In this document: in pieces, positions 8,663-17,816 of the stretch
Position numbering within the stretch: position 1 is the first letter of the stretch
Layout: the number at the start of each line of letters is the position of its first letter
Source of the DNA: Desulfobulbaceae bacterium UBA5611
GTDB taxonomy: Bacteria > Desulfobacterota > Desulfobulbia > Desulfobulbales > Desulfocapsaceae
Length of the DNA stretch: 51,959 nt
Direction: 5' to 3'
Assembly (NCBI GenBank): GCA_002424635.1
Contig: DIKT01000062.1
Location: 38,278-90,236, forward strand
The notes under the pieces: generated by a model
What the model was told of the DNA's origin: nothing
Databases searched by the model: none
What the model saw: only the letters and a program-made list of their open reading frames with translations
Translations under genes and position numbers: made by a program

Positions 8663-9645
8663 AATTGATCTTCCCCCGCCTGATTTGTCTCATCTGTCAG
8701 CTGATTAATAATCAACGCAAAATCGGGCCATAAAGGGGCAGAAAAAACCAGATCCTTACCGGTGATGGGATGCATAAAACTTAAACGGGCCGCATGCAGC
8801 AGTTGCCGGGGGAATTGTCTTTTGCCGCGGCTCCCGCCATAAACCAGATCGCCTGCTACCGGATGGCCGATTGAAGCCATATGCACTCTAATCTGATGAG
8901 TACGCCCGGTTTCTATCCGGAGCCGAACAAGACTATAGCCACCAACAAACTCCTGCAGCACCTGCCAGTTGGTTACCGCATGCCGGCCATTGTCCCTGAC
9001 TGCCATTTTCTGGCGATGGATCGGATGTCGACCAATGGAGGCCACTATTCTCCCTGCTTGCTGTACGGGAAAGCCCTGTACCAGGGCCAGATATTGTTTT
9101 TCAACTTTTCTGGCCTTAAAGGCCTCAACAAGCTGCCGATGGGCCCCTTCTTCTTTCGCCACTACCATAAGTCCGGAGGTATCTTTATCAAGACGATGAA
9201 CAATGCCGGGCCTGACCACATCATCACCAACACCGGCAATAGCTTGACAATGAAAAAGCAGACCATTCACCAGAGTTCCGGCCTGATTGCCACTGCCGGG
9301 ATGCACCACCAGTCCTGGTGGCTTAGAAAGAACGAGAAGGTAAGGATCCTCAAAAAGAATATCGAAAGCTATCTGTTCAGGCAGGAGAGCCATTACCGGG
9401 GCAATAGCCAGAGATCCAGCCACGCATTCGCCAACTTTTAAAGAATAGCTGCTTTTTCTGTACTGACTATCGACCAGAATTAATCCGTCTCGCACAGATT
9501 CAGTTAAAAGCGTACGGGAGGCCTCAGGGATAGCTCGGACCAGGAAATGATCCAAGCGGCACCCGGCCTGCTCGGCATTTACATGAAAACTGAAATGATG
9601 CGCTAAAGAAGGATCTATAGAAGAATTACAACTACAATGACTCAT
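8659..9645 (-). CDS. rluD: RluD/RluA-family 23S rRNA pseudouridine synthase
   Basis: About 328 residues: an S4 RNA-binding domain (roughly residues 20-80 with RLDHFLVRAIPEASR) and an RluA-type catalytic domain with HRLDKDTSGLMVVAK, where the Asp is the nucleophile, and ETGRTHQIRVHM. It isomerises uridines in large-subunit rRNA; RluD-type enzymes act on helix 69. Two starts are possible: TTG 9663 and ATG 9645. I prefer the ATG, though neither has a good Shine-Dalgarno sequence. The coupling to coaE by a four-base overlap resembles the RluD-coaE neighbourhood in related genomes. Exact target positions cannot be told from sequence alone. Confidence 0.88.
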   Translation of the reverse strand: MSHCSCNSSIDPSLAHHFSFHVNAEQAGCRLDHFLVRAIPEASRTLLTESVRDGLILVDSQYRKSSYSLKVGECVAGSLAIAPVMALLPEQIAFDILFEDPYLLVLSKPPGLVVHPGSGNQAGTLVNGLLFHCQAIAGVGDDVVRPGIVHRLDKDTSGLMVVAKEEGAHRQLVEAFKARKVEKQYLALVQGFPVQQAGRIVASIGRHPIHRQKMAVRDNGRHAVTNWQVLQEFVGGYSLVRLRIETGRTHQIRVHMASIGHPVAGDLVYGGSRGKRQFPRQLLHAARLSFMHPITGKDLVFSAPLWPDFALIINQLTDETNQAGEDQL

Positions 9646-9712
9646 GACTGACAGCCATGCCAATACATTTTTACAAAAAATGAATTATTCAAATAATATA
9701 TAAAACAGGTTA

Positions 9713-10195
9713 TTACGAAAACATTTTTTCAATCTGATCCGCTGTTTTATCTTCATCGATGTTGCGGGCTAGAGAGATTTCTTTAACCAGAAGATTTTTA
9801 GCAGTATCCATCATCTTTCTCTCGCCATAGGAGAGATCTTTATCAACACTGAGCAGAAATAGATCCCGCAGGACAACTGCTACTTCAAAAATGGAGCCGG
9901 TTTTTATCTTTTCCATGTAATCTCGATAACGGCGATTCCAAGTCTGGGCACTGATCTCAATATCCCTTTCCCGCAGAATCACCATGACGCTTTCTACTTC
10001 ATCCCGACCAATAATTGCCCGAAGCCCCACATTCGCACTGTTTCTGGTAGGTATCATAATTTTCATATCATTCTCAATGATTTTCATCACATAAAATGAA
10101 TGATCCATCCCAGCAACAGTTTGAGTCTCAATTGACTCAATAACACCCACACCATGAGCCGGATAAACGGCCATATCGCCTGCAATAAACACCAT
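9713..10195 (-). CDS. carD: CarD-family transcriptional regulator
   Basis: About 160 residues of the CarD/CdnL family, which binds the RNA polymerase beta subunit and stabilises promoter open complexes, chiefly at rRNA promoters. The N-terminal RID-type Tudor domain begins FIAGDMAVYPAHGVGVIE. The C-terminal helical part contains the conserved WNRRYRDYMEKIKTG. The frame opens at GTG 10225, but the family usually begins just before the GDxAVYPAHG motif. ATG 10195 or GTG 10192, with AGGAGG two or five bases upstream, is more likely. It lies downstream of pth with a 212-bp gap, in the order known from related Deltaproteobacteria. Confidence 0.92.
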   Translation of the reverse strand: MVFIAGDMAVYPAHGVGVIESIETQTVAGMDHSFYVMKIIENDMKIMIPTRNSANVGLRAIIGRDEVESVMVILRERDIEISAQTWNRRYRDYMEKIKTGSIFEVAVVLRDLFLLSVDKDLSYGERKMMDTAKNLLVKEISLARNIDEDKTADQIEKMFS

Positions 10196-10437
10196 ATCCT
10201 CCTGGTCAAGATGAATTCTGAGCACGCCCTTTCACCTGAGGCAAAAGTCATGCTGCAGTTTCCTACAATCGACAGTCATTAAAAAATTTTAACGACTCGC
10301 CCTCACCCCTGTAAAAGGAATTTTTTTCAACAAGACTGATCAATGCAAATTAGAAAAACTAGCAAAAAACAAGGTCTATTAATAACATAACTTCTTCATT
10401 TGCGCTCTTTAAAAAAATGTTTATAGGCAAACAGTAA

Positions 10438-11034
10438 TCACGGCTTTATGGCATTTAATAGATTCATGGCCTTGGCAATGCCATCACAGACAAGATATTC
10501 CAGCCCTTTTTCGATAACACTCACCCTTTCTGCCAGTAGTTTTTTTTCATCCGGGGCCAGAGGAGCCAATACATATTTCTCAATCGGCATGCCTTGATAA
10601 ATGTTCATCTTTCCCGGTCTGCCGATACCCAGCTTTAATCGTAGAAAATCTTTGGTTCCCAGACATTGGATCAATGAACGTATGCCATTATGACCGCCTG
10701 CTCCTCCTCCGACGACCAGCTTCACCCTGCCTGGCGGCATATCAAGATCATCATGGACAACTAAGATCTGGGCAGGCTTTAACTTATAGAAATCGACATA
10801 TCTGGCCACAGCCTTGCCGCTTAAATTCATAAATGTATCCGGCTTGAGAAAACAGACTTGTCTTCCCCATAAGACGGACTTGACCGAATGCGCCAGCCAT
10901 TTTTCATGATCAAGCGACAATCCGAATCTTCCTGCTAGCTCATCTACCATCATAAAGCCGACATTGTGTCTCGTTGCCGCATAATCACTACCAGGATTGC
11001 CCAAGCCAACCACTAAAAACATATCTTCATTCAT
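10438..11034 (-). CDS. pth: peptidyl-tRNA hydrolase
   Basis: A 198-residue Pth that recycles peptidyl-tRNA released from stalled ribosomes. The N-terminal VVGLGNPGSDYAATRHNVGF carries the catalytic His23. The VHDDLDMPPG segment near 92 supplies the Asp, and GGGAGGHNGIRS near 107 the substrate-binding Asn. Length is standard. The Shine-Dalgarno sequence before ATG 11034 is weak; a second ATG four codons later is possible. It is separated from rplY by a strong terminator, so it probably uses its own promoter despite the conserved neighbourhood. Confidence 0.96.
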   Translation of the reverse strand: MNEDMFLVVGLGNPGSDYAATRHNVGFMMVDELAGRFGLSLDHEKWLAHSVKSVLWGRQVCFLKPDTFMNLSGKAVARYVDFYKLKPAQILVVHDDLDMPPGRVKLVVGGGAGGHNGIRSLIQCLGTKDFLRLKLGIGRPGKMNIYQGMPIEKYVLAPLAPDEKKLLAERVSVIEKGLEYLVCDGIAKAMNLLNAIKP

Positions 11035-11114
11035 ATTTCACAGCCATATGTTACGAAAAAAATATCGTTTTTTTTTAAAGTGCATTCTACAGCATTAATA
11101 TTTATCTTGGTCCT

Positions 11115-11156
11115 TAAAAATAAAAAATCCGGAAAGAGCAACCGCTCTTTCCGGAT
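11115..11156 (-). terminator. intrinsic terminator after rplY
   Basis: On the minus strand a perfect 13-bp stem, ATCCGGAAAGAGC (11156-11144) with GCTCTTTCCGGAT (11139-11127), has a GGTT loop and is followed by TTTTTATTTTT. Confidence 0.93.
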
Positions 11157-11183
11157 ATAAACTACCGCAACTTTTGTTTAAGA

Positions 11184-11747
11184 TCAGGCTACAGATGGCG
11201 CCTGAATGGTTACACAAACAGTATCTGCAGGAGTAATCAGCTTGATGTTCTCCGGAAGGGTCAAATTACTGACCATAAATTCATCACCAATAGCAAGATC
11301 GGTCACATCAACTTGCAGATTATCGGGAATATCCAGAGGATTGCCTTCCAACACTACAGTTTTGGCAGCAATTTCGAGAATACCACCGACATCAACACCT
11401 TTAGCCACACCTGACACAACCAGTTCTACCGTAAATCGTCGGGGTTTATCCAAGTGTATTTCATAAAAGTCCGCATGAATCAAGGTATCGCGAACAGGAT
11501 CAGTCTGTAAATCTTTAATCAACACACTCCGGGCAGAATCTCCTTCGATATTCAAAGTGATAACTGCGTTACGACGACGAATTTTTAATAACTGCTTTAC
11601 AAGCGGCAACGTCTCCAACTGTAGAGACACGGGTTCACGACCTGCTCCATAAAGAACTGCTGGTGTACTGCCGGCCATCCGTAAACGCCGCATGGCCCCC
11701 TTGCCAAAATCATTTCTTACTGAAGCGGACATTTCCTGTTGAAGCAT
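11184..11747 (-). CDS. rplY: 50S ribosomal protein L25 / general stress protein Ctc
   Basis: About 187 residues with the two-domain CTC architecture: an N-terminal L25 domain that binds 5S rRNA (residues 1-95, with RKS-like NDFGKGAMRRLRMAG and VLYGAG), then a C-terminal beta domain ending VCVTIQAPSVA. The frame extends to GTG 11762. The ATG at 11747 has GGAGG five bases upstream and is the most likely start. It follows prs in the conserved ispE-tRNA-prs-rplY order and ends at a strong terminator. Confidence 0.94.
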   Translation of the reverse strand: MLQQEMSASVRNDFGKGAMRRLRMAGSTPAVLYGAGREPVSLQLETLPLVKQLLKIRRRNAVITLNIEGDSARSVLIKDLQTDPVRDTLIHADFYEIHLDKPRRFTVELVVSGVAKGVDVGGILEIAAKTVVLEGNPLDIPDNLQVDVTDLAIGDEFMVSNLTLPENIKLITPADTVCVTIQAPSVA

Positions 11748-11859
11748 TTTTTCCTCCATCACGTTCGTGCCTTATCTGCAGAACAGACAAGCACCAAACT
11801 TATTTTATCTAAAATACGATTACGCAGATCTTTCCAGATTATCAGCCTTCATCGCTCAG

Positions 11860-12798
11860 TTATACGAAAAGCGAGCTGACCGAATCCTCATTATGAATAC
11901 GATCAATGGCCTCAGCAAGCAGCTTTGACACTGACAATACTTTAATAATATCACACTTCAGGGCATCTCCAGTCAGGGGAATAGAATTTGTCACTACTAG
12001 AGATTTTATACAAGATTTATTCAGCCGTTCAATGGCCGGCCCGGATAACACGGGATGGGAACAACAGGCATGCACCTCCTTGGCGCCATGCTCGAGCAAG
12101 GTGGCAGCTCCATTACACAGGGTCCCGGCAGTATCAACCATATCATCCAGCAGAATAGCGATTTTGCCTTTGACTTCACCGATTACATTCATAGCCTGAC
12201 ATTCATTAGGCCGATCGCGTCGTTTATCAATAATGGCAAGACCGGCATCCAGCCGTTTGGCAAAGGCGCGTGTCCGCTCAACTCCGCCGGCATCAGGTGA
12301 TACCATGACCACGTCCTTAAATTTGTCTTTAATATATTCCAGCAGAACCGGTGCTGCGTAAAGGTGATCAACCGGGATATTAAAAAAACCCTGAATCTGG
12401 CCGGCATGCAGGTCCATACACAAAACGCGGCGTACCCCTACGGCCATGAACATCTCAGCCACCACCTTAGCCGAGATCGGCACCCGGGGAGCAACCTTTC
12501 TATCCTGCCTGGCATAACCATAATAAGGCACTACGGCTGTAATTCTTCGCGCAGAAGCCCGCCGCAAGGCATCCACCATAATCACCAGTTCCATCAGATG
12601 ATCATTTACCGGAGTGCAGGTGGGCTGCACAATATAGACATCATCACCGCGGACATTCTCTTTTATCTCAACGAATATCTCACCATCACTGAATTTTCTC
12701 ACATCAGCTTCAGACAGTGGCAGACCAAGAAATCCCGCAATTTCACGAGCCATTTGCGGATGGGCATTACCAGAAAATATCTTCAGTGGTTTTGACAT
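11860..12798 (-). CDS. prs: ribose-phosphate pyrophosphokinase
   Basis: A 312-residue class I PRPP synthetase that transfers pyrophosphate from ATP to ribose 5-phosphate, feeding purine, pyrimidine, histidine, tryptophan and NAD synthesis. It starts LKIFSGNAHPQMAREIAGFLG and has the KFSDGEIFVEI loop near 36, RQDRKVAPRVPISAKVVAE near 98, the metal-binding DLHAGQIQGFF near 129 and the PRPP loop ILLDDMVDTAGTL near 215. Length and motifs are fully standard. It lies 42 bp downstream of the tRNA-Gln gene and is probably on the same transcript. Confidence 0.98.
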   Translation of the reverse strand: MSKPLKIFSGNAHPQMAREIAGFLGLPLSEADVRKFSDGEIFVEIKENVRGDDVYIVQPTCTPVNDHLMELVIMVDALRRASARRITAVVPYYGYARQDRKVAPRVPISAKVVAEMFMAVGVRRVLCMDLHAGQIQGFFNIPVDHLYAAPVLLEYIKDKFKDVVMVSPDAGGVERTRAFAKRLDAGLAIIDKRRDRPNECQAMNVIGEVKGKIAILLDDMVDTAGTLCNGAATLLEHGAKEVHACCSHPVLSGPAIERLNKSCIKSLVVTNSIPLTGDALKCDIIKVLSVSKLLAEAIDRIHNEDSVSSLFV

Positions 12799-12840
12799 TA
12801 TTTGTTCCGTTTAAGGTAAAAGAATTGTTTAACTATACTA

Positions 12841-12915
12841 TGGCTGGGGTGGAAGGAATCGAACCTACGAATGCCGGGATCAAAACCCGGTGCCTTACCG
12901 CTTGGCGACACCCCA
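12841..12915 (-). tRNA. tRNA-Gln (anticodon TTG)
   Basis: The minus strand folds as a complete cloverleaf with encoded CCA. The acceptor arm is TGGGGTG with CACCCCA, the anticodon stem is CCGGG/CCCGG around loop TTTTGAT (anticodon TTG), the T arm is GTAGG-TTCGAAT-CCTTC, and the end is GCCA. The 5' end directly abuts the ispE stop codon (12916-12918), so the tRNA must be cut from an ispE-tRNA-prs transcript or start from a promoter inside ispE. Confidence 0.96.
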
Positions 12916-13794
12916 TCACACAGGTTGAGTCACAAAAACTTTTACACTATTTTGTTGTAAGGCTGCTACTGCCTGCCGAACAAGAGTTGACGACCCACTG
13001 TCCCCATCCGAAAAAATACCAAAAACTGTAGGGCCACTACCGGACATCATGACCGACACTGCACCCAGGTCTAGAAGTTTTTGTTTAAGAAGCCCCACTT
13101 CAGGATAAGAAGATATGGTTACCTGTTCCAAATCATTGCTTCCAATATAGGGGAAAACATGATTCATTTTTTTTGGACAATCATACAACTTAGAATCTTT
13201 GCCGTTTATTGTCAACGCATATTTTTCATAAACCCAGCGCGTCGATACAGAAAATCCTGGGTTAACCAGGACAACTGTACAATTAGTCAGGGACGGCAGC
13301 GGAACCATTTGATCCCCGATTCCGGTAGCCCGCACAGCACCATAATCGGTAACAAAAAAAGGAACATCGGCCCCAAGCATTCTGGCCAGTTCTATGAGTT
13401 CGCTGGTTGTTAATCCGGTTGCCAGCAGTCTGTTCAGACCGGTAAGGGTAGCAGCAGCATCGCTGCTACCTCCACCAAGACCGGCAGCAATAGGAATATT
13501 TTTCCGCAGGGTAATTGCAACGCCTTTTTTTTTTATTCTACAGACAGCTAAAAATGTCTCAGCCGCCTTCCAGACGATATTGGTATGATCTGCCGGCAGC
13601 CCAGAATCAGGACAGCGCAGCATAATGCCTGGCTTATCGGTCACGGCAATGGTCAGCAGATCAGCGAGATCTAACTTCTGCATCACGGTATCAAGATCAT
13701 GATAGCCATCAGGGCGTCGTGCCAGGATCTGCAAAGACAGATTGATCTTTGCTGGAGCCCTTAATGAAAGTGTGATCTTTTGATTCGCCGGCAC
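12916..13794 (-). CDS. ispE: 4-diphosphocytidyl-2-C-methyl-D-erythritol kinase
   Basis: About 292 residues of the GHMP kinase superfamily, acting in the MEP route to isoprenoids: it phosphorylates the 2-hydroxyl of CDP-methylerythritol. Visible motifs are the N-terminal LRAPAKINLSLQILARRPDGYHD, the ATP-binding GLGGGSSDAAATL around residue 100 and the late MMSGSGPTVFGIF. TTG 13797 and GTG 13794 are both possible starts. GTG sits seven bases after AGGA and is preferred. The stop codon is flush with the downstream tRNA-Gln. This places isoprenoid synthesis, tRNA and PRPP synthesis on one likely transcript, as in other Deltaproteobacteria. Confidence 0.95.
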   Translation of the reverse strand: MPANQKITLSLRAPAKINLSLQILARRPDGYHDLDTVMQKLDLADLLTIAVTDKPGIMLRCPDSGLPADHTNIVWKAAETFLAVCRIKKKGVAITLRKNIPIAAGLGGGSSDAAATLTGLNRLLATGLTTSELIELARMLGADVPFFVTDYGAVRATGIGDQMVPLPSLTNCTVVLVNPGFSVSTRWVYEKYALTINGKDSKLYDCPKKMNHVFPYIGSNDLEQVTISSYPEVGLLKQKLLDLGAVSVMMSGSGPTVFGIFSDGDSGSSTLVRQAVAALQQNSVKVFVTQPV

Positions 13795-13838
13795 CAATCG
13801 TTCCTATTTTGTAATATCAGGATCCTGACAGAAGCTGC

Positions 13839-14159
13839 TTATTTTTTAACGGAATTGACAAAACGCATCTTCACATCATAAAGAATGCCTTTCAGCATCC
13901 CTTCCTCATCAGATGTCAGATTGCCTTTGGTCTTTTCCTGCAGCAGCATCAAGGTCTCGATACCATGGCGGGCGAGATCATAATCAGTCTGCTTATTGCC
14001 GGTTGCCGGGTCTGGGATTTCACCCAGATGGAAAAGGACCGACGTGTTCAATGACATGATAAAAGCAGGAAACGTCACACGAGGCATAACACATTTTCCG
14101 TGTTTATCAGGAACCTTTCCCTCTCCACAAGGACATATCTGTTCTTTTTGTTCATCCAT
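13839..14159 (-). CDS. DUF1844 domain protein
   Basis: A 106-residue protein. The C-terminal 75 residues match DUF1844: TFPAFIMSLNTSVLFHLGEIPDP followed by DLARHGIETLMLLQEKTKGNL. The N-terminal 25 residues carry two Cys in CPCGEGK and one more in GKCVMP, suggesting a small metal site. The family is widespread in Deltaproteobacteria and Acidobacteria without known function. The frame extends four codons to a TTG, but ATG 14159 is preferred. It lies between serA and ispE on the same strand. Confidence 0.82.
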   Translation of the reverse strand: MDEQKEQICPCGEGKVPDKHGKCVMPRVTFPAFIMSLNTSVLFHLGEIPDPATGNKQTDYDLARHGIETLMLLQEKTKGNLTSDEEGMLKGILYDVKMRFVNSVKK

Positions 14160-14214
14160 ACGCAAACCCAAGGCCTTTAGCTATCGAACCCGGCACACTG
14201 CATACCGGATCCCG

Positions 14215-15810
14215 TTATTTATAATTCACCATTTCCAGAGCAATAGCCCCGTCAATGTTCTCAAGTGCCTGTACTTCAGCCAATAATTCTTTGGAAATCG
14301 CAATATTGGTATTCAGAAAAATAACATTCTGTTCACTTGCCTCCTCCCGGCCGACTGTCATCCGGGAGATATTAACCCCGGCCTTACCAAGAGTGGTACC
14401 GAGATCACCGATCACTCCGGGCACGTCTTTATTGTACACCAGAAGCATAGGACCTTCCGGCAGTGCTTCCAGGCGAAAGGCGTTCAAACGGACCAGGCGG
14501 GGCTCTTTTTTGCCGAAGACCGTGCCCACCAGGACGTTATCACCTTCGCTGGATTTTACGCGGACGGTCAGCGTATTGGTAAAATCATCAGACTGTTCAG
14601 TTCTGGACTCTACTACCTTAATACCACGATCACGGGCAATCACCGGCGCATTAACATAGTTAACGGCATCCTGAAGAATAGGAGTAAATAAGCCTTTTAA
14701 CAAGGAAACTGTAATAGGACTGGTATTAAGCTCGGCCAGCTCGCCACCATATTCAATACTCACATCCTGGACGCTGCCTTTGGCAATCTGCATATGCAGG
14801 GAACCCAACATTTCACCAAGATTAATATATGGACCCACCTGAGCCAGCACATCGCCGCTGACTGAAGGGACATTGATGGCATTGGCGATAACTCCGGTCT
14901 TCAGATAATCAGCCACCTGCTCGGCAATGGTCAAGGCTACATTTTCCTGGGCCTCACTGGTGGAAGCACCAAGATGGGGAGTACAGATAAAATTATTTAA
15001 GCCCAGCATCGGGCAATTTTCCATGTTAGTTGGTTCCACAGCAAAGACATCAAGGGCCGCACCGGCAATCTCACCATCAACCAGAGCCTTATATAAAGCC
15101 GCTTCATCGCAGACGCCGCCACGGGCACAGTCGATAAACATGGCGTCTTTCTTCATATTCTTGAAGAACTCGGTGGACAGGACCTTGTCGGTCTCCTTGG
15201 TCAACGGCACATGGACGGTGATATAATCAGAACGCTTGGCCAGCTCTTCCAGGCTGACCAATTCCACACCGAGTTTGTCCACCAGTTCTTTGGGCATATG
15301 TGGATCATAGGCAATAACCTTCATGCGCAGTCCCTGGGCCCGGTTGGCAACGATGGCGCCAATACGGCCGATGCCGAAAATGCCTAAAGTCTTGCCCGTA
15401 ACTTCACGACCCATGAAACTCTTCTTCTCCCATTTTCCTGCTTTCATGGAGGCGGTAGCCTGGGGAATATTACGCGATAGGGACATCATCAGGGCAATGG
15501 CATGCTCGGCTGCAGTAGTGGCATTACCGTCAGGAGCATTCATGACCACTATTCCTTTCTGGCTGGCCGCCGGGATATCGACATTATCAAGACCGATACC
15601 GGCACGACCCACCACCCGTAATTTTTCAGCCGCTGCAATAATCTCTGCTGTTACCTTAGTGGCGCTGCGGATAACCAGACCATCATAGTTACCGATAATC
15701 TTTTTCAACTCTTCAGGGGCAAGACCGGTATTAATATCGACTTCCAGGCCGGCATCACGTAAAATCTGGGCTCCGGCAGGAGACAGGTTATCACTAATCA
15801 GTACTTTCAT
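14215..15810 (-). CDS. serA: D-3-phosphoglycerate dehydrogenase (long form with ACT domain)
   Basis: A 531-residue type 1 PGDH that oxidises 3-phosphoglycerate in the first step of serine synthesis. In order: the 2-hydroxyacid dehydrogenase fold with GRAGIGLDNVD near 89, the NAD-binding GIFGIGRIGAIVANRA near 144, the catalytic Arg/Glu/His region ending CTPHLGAST near 282; an allosteric substrate-binding domain (about 320-450); and a C-terminal ACT domain (about 455-531) that usually binds serine for feedback. ATG 15810 has AAGGAG upstream. A perfect TATAAT occurs on the minus strand at 15870-15865, though its -35 is poor. Divergent from gltX. Confidence 0.97.
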   Translation of the reverse strand: MKVLISDNLSPAGAQILRDAGLEVDINTGLAPEELKKIIGNYDGLVIRSATKVTAEIIAAAEKLRVVGRAGIGLDNVDIPAASQKGIVVMNAPDGNATTAAEHAIALMMSLSRNIPQATASMKAGKWEKKSFMGREVTGKTLGIFGIGRIGAIVANRAQGLRMKVIAYDPHMPKELVDKLGVELVSLEELAKRSDYITVHVPLTKETDKVLSTEFFKNMKKDAMFIDCARGGVCDEAALYKALVDGEIAGAALDVFAVEPTNMENCPMLGLNNFICTPHLGASTSEAQENVALTIAEQVADYLKTGVIANAINVPSVSGDVLAQVGPYINLGEMLGSLHMQIAKGSVQDVSIEYGGELAELNTSPITVSLLKGLFTPILQDAVNYVNAPVIARDRGIKVVESRTEQSDDFTNTLTVRVKSSEGDNVLVGTVFGKKEPRLVRLNAFRLEALPEGPMLLVYNKDVPGVIGDLGTTLGKAGVNISRMTVGREEASEQNVIFLNTNIAISKELLAEVQALENIDGAIALEMVNYK

Positions 15811-16300
15811 TTTAACTCCTTTTAATTCATAATTGGGGCCATAATCGTTATAAATCCACCCTGGATTATACCCATTCTCAATAATCAGACATGAACAATT
15901 TTAAATCTTCGCAATTGACCAGAGCCACCATACCAATAGCGACAACTAATCTCATGATAAAATTGCTAAAAAAATAGAAAATATCATACAAGTTTCGACC
16001 AAAGAGAACAACAAAAAATAAAACACTCTATCAGGAAGAAATCCGCTCAGCTTCTGGTATAAAATAGAGAGAGTACGCTTCGAATAAAATACATAACGAG
16101 TCTATTGGCTGCTTCTCATTTAATCAAAATAAGAATTAAACAGAAAAAGTTCGAAGCATATCCCTTCTTGTTGCAGCTTCACTATCAATACTTATTGAAC
16201 AAAAGAACTGAAAAAGATATAAAGAGGTCGCTTTCATGCCTTATTTATTTTTCCACCTACTTTGATCAGGCAAGTCCGATTCATTTGCAAGGAGCTTTTC
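15811..16300. other. divergent serA-gltX intergenic region
   Basis: This 490-bp AT-rich region has no convincing gene. It holds a probable gltX promoter at 16195-16223 and a possible serA -10 (TATAAT, minus strand, 15870-15865). The 107-codon frame from 16105 overlaps gltX out of frame and looks spurious. Confidence 0.5.
16195..16223 (+). promoter_or_regulatory. predicted promoter for gltX
   Basis: TTGAAC (16195-16200), a 17-bp spacer and TATAAA (16218-16223), about 80 bp before the gltX start. The spacing is good and both hexamers are near consensus. Confidence 0.45.
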
Positions 16301-17779
16301 ATGACAGAAACACGACTGCGATTTCCGCCGAGCCCTACCGGTTATCTGCATATCGGCGGGGCCAGAACAGCCCTTTTCAACTGGCTCTATGCCAAAAAGA
16401 CAGGCGGAAAACTGATCCTGCGCATTGAAGACACTGACACAGAACGTTCTACTGAGACCTCAATCCAAGGCATCCTCGATGGCCTGGAATGGCTGGGCAT
16501 TGATTGGGATGAGGGTCCCTATTTTCAGACCGAATTCAGCAATGAGCATCTGGCTGCTGCCAACCGCCTGCTGGCAGAGGGTCATGCTTATAAATGTTTT
16601 TGCACCAAAGAAGAACTTGAAGCCAAAAAAGAAGCAGCTATGGCCGGCAAACAAGAAATGGGCTACGACGGCACCTGCCGCCACCTGAGCCCTGCCCAGG
16701 TGGCCGAAAAAGAAAGTGCCGGCCTGCCCTTTGTTATCCGCTTCAAGGTACCGGAGCGTAGTGGCATGCTTGGCTATGACGACAAGGTTCTCGGACGCAT
16801 TGAGCTCAGCTACAAAGAAGTCGATGATTTCGTCATTGTCCGCTCCAACGGCACTCCGCTCTACCTGCTCTGTAATGTGGTCGATGACATTCGCGATCGG
16901 ATCAGCCATGTGCTGCGCGGTCAGGATCACATGACCAACACCACCCGCCAGGTCCTGCTCTACGAAGCGCTGGGGGCGCCTTTACCGGTCTTTGCCCATA
17001 TGCCGCTTACCCTTGATCTGAAAAAGGCCAAGATTTCCAAGCGTAAACACGGCGAGATCGTAGCCGTTCATTTTTACAAGGACCATGGCTTTATCCCCTG
17101 GGCCCTCTGCAATTTTCTGGTCCTGCTCGGCTGGTCGCCAGGAGATGACAGGGAGATTTTTTCCCGGGAAGAACTAATTGAGGCCTTCAGCCTGGAGCGA
17201 ATCAATAAGGCAAACTCCATTTTCAATTACCGGATCGGCGATGAGAAATTCTTCACTGACCCCAAGGCCATTGCCATCAATGAACATTATCTGCGTAATA
17301 TGGATATTGGTGAGATTGGTGATATGGTGCAGAAGGTCCTTGAGAGAGAAGGTTTATGGGACGTCTCTTATACCGGCGAAAGAAAGACATGGTACCTGCA
17401 TACCCTCGATCTGATTCGCGACCGCTTTCATACCCTCAATGATTTTGCCACCCTCGGTCGCGCCTATTTTGCCGATGATTTCCAGGTGGAACAAAAACCA
17501 CTGGAGAAAAACCTGCTCAAATTTCCAGAGCTCAAGGAATGGCTGCCCCTGCTGGCTGACCGCTATCAAGCCCTGGAACATTTTACCACCGAGGAAACTG
17601 AACGGATAGCCAAAGAGCTGGCCGAAGAAAAAGACGTGAAACCCGGTGTTATCGTGAACGGGATGCGCACCGTGGTCACCGGCCAACTGGCCGGCCCTTC
17701 CATGTATGACATCCTCATGACTCTAGGCCGGGAAAAAGTGGTCCGGCGTCTGCGTGATGTTGAGAGGCTCTTTCAATAA
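16301..17779 (+). CDS. gltX: glutamyl-tRNA synthetase
   Basis: A 492-residue class I synthetase that charges tRNA-Glu. The HIGH-type motif is PTGYLHIGGARTALFN near residue 11 and the KMSKS-type motif is KAKISKRKHG near 242. The C-terminal helical anticodon-binding domain is present. The frame extends upstream to 16262, but ATG 16301 begins the conserved MTETRLRFPPSPTG and has AAGGAG six bases upstream. glnS follows 37 bp later, so the two Glx synthetases form a pair. With a dedicated GlnS present, GltX is probably discriminating (Glu only), although that cannot be read with certainty here. Confidence 0.97.
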   Translation: MTETRLRFPPSPTGYLHIGGARTALFNWLYAKKTGGKLILRIEDTDTERSTETSIQGILDGLEWLGIDWDEGPYFQTEFSNEHLAAANRLLAEGHAYKCFCTKEELEAKKEAAMAGKQEMGYDGTCRHLSPAQVAEKESAGLPFVIRFKVPERSGMLGYDDKVLGRIELSYKEVDDFVIVRSNGTPLYLLCNVVDDIRDRISHVLRGQDHMTNTTRQVLLYEALGAPLPVFAHMPLTLDLKKAKISKRKHGEIVAVHFYKDHGFIPWALCNFLVLLGWSPGDDREIFSREELIEAFSLERINKANSIFNYRIGDEKFFTDPKAIAINEHYLRNMDIGEIGDMVQKVLEREGLWDVSYTGERKTWYLHTLDLIRDRFHTLNDFATLGRAYFADDFQVEQKPLEKNLLKFPELKEWLPLLADRYQALEHFTTEETERIAKELAEEKDVKPGVIVNGMRTVVTGQLAGPSMYDILMTLGREKVVRRLRDVERLFQ

Positions 17780-17816
17780 AAAATCACTTTTACCCTCTTA
17801 GCAGGACAAAACGATT

